Shown: in pieces, positions 15,701-24,252 of the stretch | Position numbering within the stretch: position 1 is the first letter of the stretch | Layout: each line of letters starts with the position of its first letter | Source: Calditrichia bacterium | GTDB lineage: Bacteria > Calditrichota > Calditrichia > RBG-13-44-9 | Length of the DNA: 33,852 nt | Reading direction: 5' to 3' | Assembly: GCA_026991005.1 (NCBI GenBank) | Contig: JALXCH010000640.1 | Span: forward strand, 1 to 33,852 | Translations under genes and position numbers: made by a program | The notes under the pieces: generated by a model | Databases searched by the model: none | Told to the model about the DNA's origin: nothing | Seen by the model: the letters and a program-made list of their open reading frames with translations, nothing else

Positions 15701-18700
15701 TTGGCGACCACCACTGGAAACCAGTCCCCATTTTTTAATGATAAACGGTACCGAAGGAAACGGACAGGCTAAAGGTGCCAAGTATCCCGATACCGAAGAC
15801 CTGGATGGAAGTGGTGAAGTCAACCTTACCAATGAATATTTTACCTATTCGTTTAACCTGGCAGATTCCACCAGTCCTTATATTCAGGGAAGTACTCCCA
15901 AGGGATGGCGACTGTTTCGCATTCCCATTCGAGCCTACGATCCAGAATTGGTGGTGGGGCAGCCGGATACCAATTTCCGGGAAATATTTTATGTGCGCCT
16001 CTGGATAAACGATTTACCCATGGATGGGCAATACCATACTATCCAGATTGCCACTTTCGATTTTGTGGGAAATGAGTGGGAAGAAATTGGCATGGCCGAA
16101 AGTGAAGATGCTCCTTTTGTTCGGAACGATTCCCTTTTTAGTATTGCTGTTTACAACACCGAAGAGAATGCTGACGAAGTGGCAGGTGGTCCGGAAGCAT
16201 ACCATTCGCCGCCCAATGTGACGGGAATTCGAGACCGCATCACCAAAGCCATGAGTAAAGAACAATCTCTGGTACTGCAATTGCGCTATTTACCACCCGG
16301 TGGAATTGCCGAAGCTAACAAACAATTACACGAAAATATGAATCTGATTTTTTACAAACGTTTGAAACTATTTGTTCATGGCGATCGCAACCTGCCCGAT
16401 CAGGATTCGCCACTGGAATTTTTCCTGCGTTTTGGTTTCACCGAAAGCATTTATTACGAAATAGGCGGGAAGGTGTACCCGCATTGGGATTCCCGCAACC
16501 ATCTGGATGTAATTCTGGACGAATTAGCCAAAACGAAATTAGAGAAATATTTCACAGGAGATTCCATTGATGGTCAACCGGTATATTTCCGGCGCGATCC
16601 CCATAACCCGGAAAAATATTTCAAAGTGGTAGGAAAACCTTCCTTACGGAAAATCAATTTCATGATCATTGGTGCCCGCAATGTCGGTGACTTGACCCTT
16701 ACCAACACCGAAATCTGGATTGATGAGTTGCGCGTAACCGATGTGGAGCGGGATAAAGGCCGGGCCATGCGTTTGCTGGGTGACCTCACCATCGCCGATG
16801 TGGGAAATGTGCGTGCCCAGTGGGAAGTGGTGGATTCGGATTTCCGTCGCATCGAAGACCAGTTCGGTTCCGGAAGCACCATGGAACGGCAGCAGTATCG
16901 GGCGGGGCTGAAATTACACAAATTTCTGCCCTCTTCCTGGGGATTTCAGATTCCTTTAACCGGAAGCTATGTGCGTTCCCGGAAAATTCCTAAATATTAT
17001 TATAACAGCGACCAGCTTACCCTTTACAAACCCCGCACCATCCAGGACCGAGTAAAACAATTTTTTGGACTTGGTGAACTGGACCCCGAGCTGGAAAAGA
17101 ACAGTACCATTTCCGAGCAAAAATCGCTGGGACTTACTTTTAAGCGGCGAAGTACACCCCGCTCCCCCTGGTACCTGCGCTATACCATCGACCTGTTTAC
17201 TCTGGATATGGATTGGAGTCGTAAACATTCCAGTGATCCCCTGAACTTGCTCAATGACCTGGAATCGTTAAGTGCCCAGTTGCAAGCCAGTGTACCGTTT
17301 GGGAAGAATAATTTTATCAAACCGTTTAGCTGGTTGGGGAACGGTCCCATTGTTCGGGCACTTTCTACGCAAAAATTGTATTACACTCCCAGCAGCCTTT
17401 CTGCCAATATCTCAATTCGGGATAACGAAGAAGTCAAACAAGCCCGGCTGGAAGAAAAAGCAACTCGGGTTACCCGAACCAATTCATCTCGCTCGGTAAG
17501 TCTGGGATACACTTTGTTTCCCAGTATCACTTTCAACTACAAGAGGGACTACCAATCCGATGCTACTCCCAAAGGATATCGGGCAAAGGAATTGATCGAA
17601 GCTATTTTCACGCAGGGAGATTTTGGTATCGATAAAGTGATTAATCAGAATTTTGGTGTTAATTATATGCCCCAAATTGCTTCCTGGTTATCGCCCAGTT
17701 TTAAGTACAATTCAAATTTTAACTACAATTTTAATAATTTTAAATTAAACGAACGTTATTCTAATCTACAGGTAAGCCGTCAGATAGGAGTAAGTCTGAA
17801 GCCCTCTATGCTTGCCAATAAAATTTATAATCCGTTAAAGAGTAAACTTAAGCGTCGCACCTCGCAGCGTCGAACAACCAGCCGCGGAGGTCCCAGGCGA
17901 GGTGGACAGCCCACACCTCCCGGGAAAAAAGGTGAAAAATCCGCCGGAGAAGCGGACGAGGGTGTCCCCGAAAAAGCCCAGCTCGAAAAACCCGGAGCTA
18001 TTCCCGGGAAGAAAGCAGCACCCAAAGAAAAAAAGAATGTACTGGGGCCTGTGTTTCGCGCCATTAACCCCCTGATGCTGGTGTGGCGGTTTTTTGATGC
18101 CTGGAAATCCATTAGCCTGGATTACCAGCTCCGCGATAACTATTCCCATTTCAACATCGACGGGTTACCCACCTGGGAATACCAATTTGGTTTTTCACCC
18201 AATCCCGGAGTGGGTACCGATACCACACACGGCAAAATTCCCCGTTTGCCTACTCTGAAAAATACCAAAATGATTAATGGGAGTATGAGTTTTGATTTGA
18301 TAAAAAATCTGTCCACTTCCTTTAAATACAATTACAATCGGGATTTTAACGACAATAATCAGCAGAAAACGGAAAATGTTGCCTCCACCTATTTCTTTAT
18401 GGGAGATGATCCCGAAGCCAATCGCAAGCCCTGGATGCAGTTTATCCCGGATTGGCAATTACGCCTTACCGGGCTGGAGAAATTGTTCCTTTTCAAACGA
18501 TTTGCTAATTCCATTCAGGTGGAACATGCGCGTTCCGGGAAATTTACCGAGAGCAACCGCTACGACGAACAGGGGAAAACACGTGATAACTGGAGCTATT
18601 CCAATAATTTTGCTCCGCTTTTTGGGATGACTGTGAACACAAAATGGGGTGTCACCGGGAATATCCGCTATACGAAATCCATAAACTATAATTACACCGC

Positions 18701-19067
18701 TACCGGTGAAGATAGTAAGAGCATCCGCTCCGGGCTGGATATTACCCTCTCTTATTCTCGTTCCACCGGTTTTCGCATCCCGCTTCCTTTCTTACGGAAG
18801 AAACGCCTGAAAAACGAGATGCAGTTTAGTCTTACTTTTAATAGTACCAGCGATATTAACTGGGCACGGCGGCCATCCATCGGGCAATTTGACTATGAGG
18901 AACAGGCGCGCAATAAATCCCTGAAGATTAAACCATCGGTAACCTATCGCTTTAGCCAGAAGGTAAACGGAAGCATGTTTTTTGAACGGTCGGTAACGGA
19001 AAACAAACGCACCGGAAAGTATTCCTATTCCGAATTTGGAATTAATGTGAATATAGCCATTCGTTAA
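12792..19067 (+). CDS. sprA: T9SS outer-membrane translocon SprA (Sov)
   Basis: A 2091-residue SprA-family protein, the giant beta-barrel through which T9SS cargo crosses the outer membrane; known examples run about 2400-2500 residues, so this one is on the short side. A signal peptide (about 1-22) precedes a long series of beta-strand repeats. Family hallmarks are the Asp-rich segment DTNLNGLLDEGEDVGLDG (about 939-956) and DTEDLDGSGEVNLTNEYF (about 999-1016). The aromatic-alternating barrel strands of the C-terminal third end in FGINVNIAIR. A Lys/Arg/Pro-rich stretch at about 1682-1751 (RRTSQRRTTSRGG..., PPGKKGEKSAGE...) is unlike its surroundings and probably forms an exposed loop. Translation starts at TTG; AAAGGA lies about 11 bases before it, and the signal peptide begins immediately. 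The gene has its own promoter. PorV-like genes and T9SS-like cargo lie 5-7 kb downstream. Confidence 0.93.
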   Translation: MRLNLFHLTLWLVIGLIGISAASGVGFHPPEQPPGTVPLFEKQYPGLSHFFVDSTIFQSPFSRFKRTVRLDSSQTRIEIRELLYDRDYRLPAMVDLEYYVRQRLAFDNRVNFIKTVLKNLQVRQTGGGGGIELNIPVRIKSKAFKRIFGGDKVGLTVTGNISFELAGRTENREGSAVTSFEQRNNFSPRFKQTQQFQVEGRVGDKVSVKVDQNSEATFDLENTLRLTYTGDEDEIIQSIEAGNVNLSLPSTNYVSTSSKHQGLFGLKTRMQLGNLSFVGIASLERGQKQKITKTGKSEENVFRLKDTEYVRNRFFFVDEIYADHFESGYDPRTMMWQPIGGGDAYKIAQLDVWIKVKNTGEDAREGWAVLDPDSVNPDSLDNLVPIPGKIQHAYFKRLELYKDYSYDEYRGFFWLNQNVDEQDIVGVAYKTYGGVQKGMLFNEIGDSTVVLLKLVKPEAAKPDYKETWKLAMRNVYNLGASQIKQDGFDVKILYTKTGENVDVQPEGEKKTFIYLMGLDRLDEQGNFVDGGDKKVDVGNGNIFKLDAGYLIFPSLQPFAPPDSSAFKIHKSLYVNIYNIKDRSQEEREHKFDIEITTSSASTTFNLGFNVLEGSEVVRLNGRELVKDKDYIIDYFGGTLQILAPEARRADANVEIEYERGNLFQLDKKTLLGGRMEYDLGDRGFIGATALYLNKSTLDQRVRLGQEPLRNFVWDVNTALDFKPNIITKMLDKLPIVETSAETKLHIEAEYAEVKPNPNTFNEKKLGENKGVAYIDDFEGSQRKTPLGIIYKTWSPASVPVRFRIPEKGIAYDIDVSDDEMMYKMDRSRVHMFWFNPFNQVPIKDIWPNKDVNAQTGTTTNVLVLQWKNDSIPDSLAWDGIMRSTINFPDQNKTKFIELWVKGDVGQINIDIGRISEDFYIRENTYNHQGRSSLRNLNTEDTNLNGLLDEGEDVGLDGVPDGHPNDDPFDNWRPPLETSPHFLMINGTEGNGQAKGAKYPDTEDLDGSGEVNLTNEYFTYSFNLADSTSPYIQGSTPKGWRLFRIPIRAYDPELVVGQPDTNFREIFYVRLWINDLPMDGQYHTIQIATFDFVGNEWEEIGMAESEDAPFVRNDSLFSIAVYNTEENADEVAGGPEAYHSPPNVTGIRDRITKAMSKEQSLVLQLRYLPPGGIAEANKQLHENMNLIFYKRLKLFVHGDRNLPDQDSPLEFFLRFGFTESIYYEIGGKVYPHWDSRNHLDVILDELAKTKLEKYFTGDSIDGQPVYFRRDPHNPEKYFKVVGKPSLRKINFMIIGARNVGDLTLTNTEIWIDELRVTDVERDKGRAMRLLGDLTIADVGNVRAQWEVVDSDFRRIEDQFGSGSTMERQQYRAGLKLHKFLPSSWGFQIPLTGSYVRSRKIPKYYYNSDQLTLYKPRTIQDRVKQFFGLGELDPELEKNSTISEQKSLGLTFKRRSTPRSPWYLRYTIDLFTLDMDWSRKHSSDPLNLLNDLESLSAQLQASVPFGKNNFIKPFSWLGNGPIVRALSTQKLYYTPSSLSANISIRDNEEVKQARLEEKATRVTRTNSSRSVSLGYTLFPSITFNYKRDYQSDATPKGYRAKELIEAIFTQGDFGIDKVINQNFGVNYMPQIASWLSPSFKYNSNFNYNFNNFKLNERYSNLQVSRQIGVSLKPSMLANKIYNPLKSKLKRRTSQRRTTSRGGPRRGGQPTPPGKKGEKSAGEADEGVPEKAQLEKPGAIPGKKAAPKEKKNVLGPVFRAINPLMLVWRFFDAWKSISLDYQLRDNYSHFNIDGLPTWEYQFGFSPNPGVGTDTTHGKIPRLPTLKNTKMINGSMSFDLIKNLSTSFKYNYNRDFNDNNQQKTENVASTYFFMGDDPEANRKPWMQFIPDWQLRLTGLEKLFLFKRFANSIQVEHARSGKFTESNRYDEQGKTRDNWSYSNNFAPLFGMTVNTKWGVTGNIRYTKSINYNYTATGEDSKSIRSGLDITLSYSRSTGFRIPLPFLRKKRLKNEMQFSLTFNSTSDINWARRPSIGQFDYEEQARNKSLKIKPSVTYRFSQKVNGSMFFERSVTENKRTGKYSYSEFGINVNIAIR

Positions 19068-19153
19068 CGAAATAGAAAAAGCTCTGGAATCGAGTTCCGG
19101 GAGTATCTAATTTGAAATTTGAACCATAAACCGGGTAAAAGGTTAAACACAGG

Positions 19154-20059
19154 ATGAAAACCTACATTGCAATATTGGTGCTGTTGGTGAGTGTGGTTCT
19201 GGGATGGGGCCAGGAAGGGTTTGATGGAAAACGGGCGTTTCAGTGGCTGGTACGCCAAACCCAATTGGGACCGCGCAATCCCGGTTCACCCGGCCACGCA
19301 GCCTGCCTGAAGATGTTAACGGAAGAGTTAAGCCGCTATGCCGATCAGGTAAAAACGCAACCGTTTACTTTTTATGACAATCAGATTTCTTCTACCTTTA
19401 CTATGTACAACATTATTGCTTCTTTTCAGCAGGATAATCCCTCGCGGATCATGCTGTGCGCCCACTGGGATACGCGCCCCCGTGCCGACCGGGATAAACC
19501 GGAAAATCGTCAGAAACCCATCCTGGGAGCTAACGATGGTGCCAGTGGTGTAGCGGTGTTGCTGGAGCTGGCGCGCCTTTTACCCGAACTGAATCCGGAG
19601 GTGGGCGTGGATATTGTACTTTTTGATGGTGAAGACTACGGGCGGGAAGGACATCTGGAGCATTATTGCCTGGGGTCGCGCTATTTTACCAGCAACAACA
19701 ATCAGTATTTCCCACGGTTTGCCATTTTGCTGGATATGATTGGGGACAAAGAACTGGAAATACCCATTGAAGGATACTCCCGGGATTATGCCCCCGATGT
19801 GGTGGAACTGGTATGGAATACCGCCGAAGAATTGGGTTACACGCAATTCTCCAGACGATTTCAGGGATATGTCTTCGACGACCACGTGATTTTAAACCAG
19901 GGGGGCATCCCTGCCATCGACCTGATCGATTTTGCTTATCCGGATCTGTCGAACCGCTACTGGCATACTTTACAGGATACACCGGATAAATGCTCGCCCA
20001 ATAGCTTACAGGTTGTGGGTGATGTTCTGGTGGAGGTTCTGAAAAAATTAACGCCATAG
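19154..20059 (+). CDS. secreted M28-fold protein, probable glutaminyl-peptide cyclotransferase
   Basis: A 301-residue zinc-dependent M28-family protein with a signal peptide cut probably after Gly19, leaving Gln20. Metal and catalytic positions are AHWDTRP (His104, Asp106), GANDGASG (Asp128), FDGED (Glu160, Asp161), LLDMIGD (Asp194) and YWHTLQDTPDK (Trp270, His271). The Trp-His pair before the C-terminal ligand and the FDDHVILNQGGIPAIDLI segment are features of type II glutaminyl cyclases (human QC/P. gingivalis QC) rather than plain aminopeptidases. QC converts N-terminal Gln into pyroglutamate. In T9SS Bacteroidota, many exported proteins expose Gln after signal cleavage. The gene follows sprA by 86 bases, with CAGGATG overlapping the start. 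A dizinc aminopeptidase remains the alternative. Confidence 0.78.
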   Translation: MKTYIAILVLLVSVVLGWGQEGFDGKRAFQWLVRQTQLGPRNPGSPGHAACLKMLTEELSRYADQVKTQPFTFYDNQISSTFTMYNIIASFQQDNPSRIMLCAHWDTRPRADRDKPENRQKPILGANDGASGVAVLLELARLLPELNPEVGVDIVLFDGEDYGREGHLEHYCLGSRYFTSNNNQYFPRFAILLDMIGDKELEIPIEGYSRDYAPDVVELVWNTAEELGYTQFSRRFQGYVFDDHVILNQGGIPAIDLIDFAYPDLSNRYWHTLQDTPDKCSPNSLQVVGDVLVEVLKKLTP

Positions 20060-20173
20060 ATAAATGATTCTGGAAGGGTAAAAAATACTGTAAAAAAACA
20101 GATGTAAATCGGAAGAGTTTTGGTGAACAGGTAGGTAATGGGTGTAATTAAAAATTCCCTTTTATTCTTTGTA

Positions 20174-20349
20174 ATTTGAAATTTGTAATTTTCATATTTG
20201 TTATTTGTTATTTGAGATTTGTCATTTGTGATTTGTTATTTGTTATTTGTCATTTGTGATTTGCTATTTGTTATTTGGGATTTGTTATTTGGGATTTGGG
20301 ATTTGTGATTTGTTATTTGTTATTTGTTATTTGAGATTTGAAATTTGGG
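20174..20349 (+). repeat. heptanucleotide tandem repeat, ATTTGNN x25
   Basis: Twenty-five consecutive 7-base units of the form ATTTG plus two variable bases (TT most often; also GG, TG, TC, AG, AA, CT, TA). One irregular unit (ATTTTCAT) occupies the third position. The array fills the gap between the M28 gene and prmA and ends 12 bases before the prmA ATG. It is strongly G/T-biased on this strand. Because 7 is not a multiple of 3, all three forward frames cycle through the same hydrophobic peptide, so open frames across it are not evidence of genes. The 110 bases before it (20060-20173) hold nothing I recognise. Confidence 0.92.
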
Positions 20350-20361
20350 GATTTTTTCAAG

Positions 20362-21219
20362 ATGAAGAAAGATACATCCCGGTATTTACAGGTACGGTTG
20401 GAATTGAAAGGGTTCGATCCGGAACTGCTCTCCGGGATATTGTTTCAGCATGGTTGCCTGGGGATTGAAGAACTGAACGACAGCATCTGGTTTGTGTATT
20501 TTCCGGAAGATATGGATTCGGCAGAGATGAGCCGTTTACTCAATAGTTTGCGGAAGGTAAATCCCGGATTTCACCCGGAGCAATTTTACGCAACGGTATT
20601 ACCGGATGCGGATTGGAACGCCGAATGGAAAAAACATTTCCATCCCCTGCAGCTAACGGAACGCATCTGGGTGGCACCACCCTGGGAGGTTCCCCGGCTT
20701 TCCTCCGGGCAAATTCAAATCATTATCGACCCCCAGATGGCTTTTGGTACAGGAAGCCACGAAACCACCCAGCTTATGGTGCAGATGCTGGAAAAATATC
20801 TGAAACCGGGTTATTCCGTGCTGGACGCGGGTACCGGTTCGGGCATCCTGGCGCTGCTGGCCGCAAAATTGGGCGCCCGGGAAATTCTGGGATTTGACAT
20901 TGAACCGGAAGCCATCGATAATGCCCAGCATAACGCCCAGCTAAACCAGATTACCGGAATCGAGTGGCGGGTAGGGGGAATTATTGTGGTGCCTGAACAG
21001 CGGTTCGATCTGGTATTAGCCAATATTAATCGGGCAGTGTTGCTGGAGATGCTGCCAGAATTGGTTCGGCGCACGGCTCGCATGCTGATTCTCTCCGGAA
21101 TATTGATTGCTGATGAATACATACTTCTGCAGCACCTTCCTCCGGAGGTGACTCTGGTAGAAACCGCTCATAAGAACGAATGGAGTGCGTTAGTACTGGA
21201 GAGGAAAGATGAAGCGTAA
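20362..21219 (+). CDS. prmA: ribosomal protein L11 methyltransferase
   Basis: A 285-residue SAM-dependent methyltransferase that trimethylates ribosomal protein L11. The N-terminal substrate domain contains DADWNAEWKKHFHPLQLTERIWVAPPW, the catalytic domain FGTGSHETTQLMVQML, SAM motif VLDAGTGSGILALLAAKLGA, and DLVLANINRAVLLEMLPEL (the NPPY-like NIN motif). The order and spacing are those of PrmA. ATG 20362 is preferred over TTG 20338, which lies within the last units of the heptanucleotide repeat. No Shine-Dalgarno is visible before the ATG (TTTTTTCAAG), which is unusual for this window. Confidence 0.95.
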   Translation: MKKDTSRYLQVRLELKGFDPELLSGILFQHGCLGIEELNDSIWFVYFPEDMDSAEMSRLLNSLRKVNPGFHPEQFYATVLPDADWNAEWKKHFHPLQLTERIWVAPPWEVPRLSSGQIQIIIDPQMAFGTGSHETTQLMVQMLEKYLKPGYSVLDAGTGSGILALLAAKLGAREILGFDIEPEAIDNAQHNAQLNQITGIEWRVGGIIVVPEQRFDLVLANINRAVLLEMLPELVRRTARMLILSGILIADEYILLQHLPPEVTLVETAHKNEWSALVLERKDEA

Positions 21220-21453
21220 TCACAAAGATGTAAACCCAGGGCACGGAGTTAAAGGAGAAACATTCAAAGAGTTCAAGGTAAATCCACGCTGGAGCCTGTT
21301 TTACCTTCTGACCCTTTATTCCTTGCCTTGCTCCGTCTTTGCAATGTAATTTTGGCAGGAATCGAGGCTAATTTTTAGGCACATAGAGCATCCCAATACG
21401 TTGGCCAGTAACGGCGACATGGGAATTTCTGGAACCGAAAAACGGAGTGATAT

Positions 21454-22698
21454 ATGAAAAATTTATCTGTTCGCAGTGCGGTACTCATGTTCTTCCTATG
21501 GGGAGTGATGGGATTATTTTTTATCTCCTGTCAGGAAGAGAAAGGCAGCACCGAGCCCATCCCGGAATTTGCCATCGCAGAAGTGCACATTCCGGGGCTC
21601 ATCAGTAAAAATTCCCGCGAGACTATTTTATTTACGTCCCGGGTGACCCATCCCGAAGGACATGAGGGAATTACCAAGGTGCTTCTCGTGTTGCAGAATC
21701 CTACTACCGGTGAGGAAGAACTGGTGGAGTTGTTTGATGATGGAGGTGCAGAACACGCTTCCATGGACGTGGTGGCTTTCGATCAAATTTACTCTTTCGG
21801 TATTATTCCCCGGGAGTGGACGCTGGAAGCAGGAACATATCAGGCTTTTGTACGAGCCATCGATCGGCATGGAAAGACAAAGGAGAGCGAGGCGCAGTCC
21901 TTCCGGGTGGTGGTGAACGCTCCGCCGCAGATTAAGAATATTCTGTTCCCCGATAGTATTGTTTCAGGAATGCCCCCAACTCCCATTGCAGTGACGGTTC
22001 AGGACAGCGATGGGGTGGATGATGTGCGCTGGGTGGTGCTAAAAGGCACACCACTGGGGGAAAAGGTAACGGCGTTTCTGGACACTCTGTACCCACCGGG
22101 AAATCATTCCCCGGTATTCGATCAAAATATCGATTCCAGCTATGCTGCGGGGAAAAAAGGCAATTATCGGCTGGAGTTCTTTGCAGAAGATCAGGTAGGA
22201 GATACTTCCACCACTGTGGTTCGATCTCTTTTCATAGAAAATACTCCGCCAAGAATTTTCGATAACAAAATTCCGGATTCCATGCATCTACCACCCCCAG
22301 GCTATTACAACATGGCAGTGGTTACGGTGAAAGTTCGAGATGGGCAAAGTCTGGCCGATATCGACCGGGTGTACTTCGATTCCTATCTTCCCGGCGGTGT
22401 TCCTTCCTCCGGTAATCCGTTTATGATGTATGATAACGGATTACCCTACGATCCGGACAATCCGGTGGCGGTGGGTGATTCCGTGGCAGGCGATGGAATC
22501 TACACCTTGAGTATTTTTCTCCCTGCCACTGCTTCTCTGGGAACCTATCACTTTTTCTTTTATGCTAAGGATAAAGCCGGGAATACTACCGCCGCTTTGC
22601 CAGATTCCATTCTGGTGCTCCCTATGGGAGGAACGCCGGCAAAAACTCAATTGCCCTTTAAAGCAGGCGCTGTACCTCAAAATCTAAAAGTCCAGTAA
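21454..22698 (+). CDS. lipoprotein with Ig-like domains (function unknown)
   Basis: A 414-residue predicted lipoprotein: hydrophobic leader followed by FFISC with Cys26 as the lipidation site, then an acidic linker. The rest looks like two or three Ig/fibronectin-type beta domains. Two Asp/Gly-rich loops recur: LFDDGGAEHASMDVVAFDQIYS near 95-117, and MYDNGLPYDPDN then VGDSVAGDGIYTLS near 330-350. Both resemble the DDG...GDGIYT loops of cell-surface domains in FCB bacteria. GGAG 7 bases before the ATG supports the start. It is followed immediately by the beta-propeller protein (23 bases between stop and start), so the two may form a surface pair. The 234-base gap before it has no recognised feature. 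No enzyme motif is visible. Confidence 0.75.
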   Translation: MKNLSVRSAVLMFFLWGVMGLFFISCQEEKGSTEPIPEFAIAEVHIPGLISKNSRETILFTSRVTHPEGHEGITKVLLVLQNPTTGEEELVELFDDGGAEHASMDVVAFDQIYSFGIIPREWTLEAGTYQAFVRAIDRHGKTKESEAQSFRVVVNAPPQIKNILFPDSIVSGMPPTPIAVTVQDSDGVDDVRWVVLKGTPLGEKVTAFLDTLYPPGNHSPVFDQNIDSSYAAGKKGNYRLEFFAEDQVGDTSTTVVRSLFIENTPPRIFDNKIPDSMHLPPPGYYNMAVVTVKVRDGQSLADIDRVYFDSYLPGGVPSSGNPFMMYDNGLPYDPDNPVAVGDSVAGDGIYTLSIFLPATASLGTYHFFFYAKDKAGNTTAALPDSILVLPMGGTPAKTQLPFKAGAVPQNLKVQ

Positions 22699-22721
22699 CC
22701 ATGGGAAGAATTGGAGTGTGT

Positions 22722-24206
22722 ATGAAGATATTATCCTTTTTTATGGCGATGTTTCTGTGGAGTAGCGCTTTATTTGCGCAAATTCCGTTACATTACCAGC
22801 TGGATGTTGCGCCCGATCGCTCGGGATTGGTAGGGAACGGAATTACCGATTTGCGTGTGCATCACGATTCGTTGTTTGTGGGAACCGGTTACGGGTTGAG
22901 CCTGACCGAAGATGCGGGATTTCACTGGACAAATTACACGCCCAGAGAATACAAAAGGAAGGGCGGCATCTCCGCCCTGACGATTGCACCCGATGGAACG
23001 GTGTGGATTGCCACCGGTTACGACACCACTGTGGAGAATAACCAGACGCTGGCGGTTGGAGGCGGATTGCGCTATCTAACTCCAGGTACCAGCGAATGGG
23101 TGTACATTCCCCAGCCGAAGGATGCCGTTTCCGATACCATGGGAGGAATGAGTCCCACCACAACCGCCGTGCAGAATATTACCTTCGACATTGCCGTACG
23201 GGATACCGAAATCTGGATTGCCAGTTTTGGCGGGGGAATTCGCCGCTCCCGGGACATGGGGCAAACCTGGGAAGTGGTAACCACCGATGGGAAACCATTC
23301 AGTGCCCTGAAATATTTGAACCACCGGGGCTTTTCCGTGATGACCGAAAATGGAAACATCTGGGTGGGGACGGCAGATGGCATCAGCAAATCCACCGATG
23401 GCGGGCAAACCTGGACGCGCTATCGGGTGGTGAATTACCAGCCGAAGGAAGGAGGAATCTCCGGGAATTGGGTGATTGCCCTGGCCTACAATCCCTGGGA
23501 TGGCAGCGTGTGGGCCTGTACCCTCACCACCGGGGGAAATGAATTTAATTCCGTAAGCCGCACCCTGGATGGGGGCTACACCTGGGATAATTTGCTGGTG
23601 GAGGAATTAAGCGATGGCACCTATCCCCGTGCAATTGCTTTTTACGATTCCGCCGTATATGTTGCCACCGAAAAAGGGGTGTTTAAAAGCATCGATGGGG
23701 GAGAGAGCTGGTACCTGTTCCCGCAAATTACCGACAATGTGAGCGGTGAAAAAATCCTGACCACTAAATTCTATTCAGTGGCCACAGCTCCTTTCCTGAA
23801 CGGGCAGCATCGCCTGTGGGTGGGGAGTGCCGATGGGCTGGCGCTGACCACCAACAACGGGTACCAATGGACCATTTTTCGGAGCTTTGTTTCCACCCGA
23901 AAGCGCACCAAACCTGCGGTGTATGCCTATCCCAATCCGTTTTCCCCGCGCCGGGGAGATTATATTCGCTTTCAGTTCGATATTTCCAGCGAAACCGAGG
24001 TGAAGATCGACATCTTCAACTTCGCCATGGAAAAAGTCATCAGTCTGCGGGAGTTCGAGGCGGCGCCGGTACAGGGCACCTACGATCGTTCTGCCATCTG
24101 GGATGGACGAGATAACAACGGCCGGATGGTGGACAATGGGGTGTATTTCTTCCGCGCCGAAATTCAGGGAAAGGTGACCTGGGGAAAAATTGTGGTGATT
24201 AATTAA
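22722..24206 (+). CDS. secreted beta-propeller protein with T9SS/FlgD-like C-terminal domain
   Basis: A 494-residue exported protein. The signal peptide ends ...SALFA before Gln20. About six propeller blades of the sortilin/YCF48 type follow, each with a Asp-box-like turn (SLTEDAGFHWTNYT, SRDMGQTWEVV, STDGGQTWTRY, TLDGGYTWDNL, SIDGGESWYLF, TTNNGYQWTIF). The C-terminal domain begins YAYPNPFSPRRGDYIRFQFD and ends WDGRDNNGRMVDNGVYFFRA...KIVVIN, the FlgD-Ig/T9SS type A sorting pattern, so it is probably SprA cargo anchored or released at the surface. ATG 22722 is chosen over 22701 because GGAG stands 7 bases before it and the signal peptide starts there. It is the only obvious T9SS substrate in the window. 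Confidence 0.85.
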   Translation: MKILSFFMAMFLWSSALFAQIPLHYQLDVAPDRSGLVGNGITDLRVHHDSLFVGTGYGLSLTEDAGFHWTNYTPREYKRKGGISALTIAPDGTVWIATGYDTTVENNQTLAVGGGLRYLTPGTSEWVYIPQPKDAVSDTMGGMSPTTTAVQNITFDIAVRDTEIWIASFGGGIRRSRDMGQTWEVVTTDGKPFSALKYLNHRGFSVMTENGNIWVGTADGISKSTDGGQTWTRYRVVNYQPKEGGISGNWVIALAYNPWDGSVWACTLTTGGNEFNSVSRTLDGGYTWDNLLVEELSDGTYPRAIAFYDSAVYVATEKGVFKSIDGGESWYLFPQITDNVSGEKILTTKFYSVATAPFLNGQHRLWVGSADGLALTTNNGYQWTIFRSFVSTRKRTKPAVYAYPNPFSPRRGDYIRFQFDISSETEVKIDIFNFAMEKVISLREFEAAPVQGTYDRSAIWDGRDNNGRMVDNGVYFFRAEIQGKVTWGKIVVIN

Positions 24207-24252
24207 TCGGATTCAATCTGCCAAATGCGAAAATAACTGTGAGGACAATAGA

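Noticed and set aside
20247..20468. hydrophobic 73-codon gene
   Set aside because: It is the heptanucleotide repeat read as protein, so its cyclic Phe/Ile/Cys/Tyr/Leu composition is an artefact, and it runs into prmA in another frame.
21220..21453. gene or known dispersed repeat between prmA and the lipoprotein gene
   Set aside because: The CACAAAGATG...GGCACGGAG start resembles intergenic repeats seen in some genomes, but I see no second copy in the window and no coding frame.
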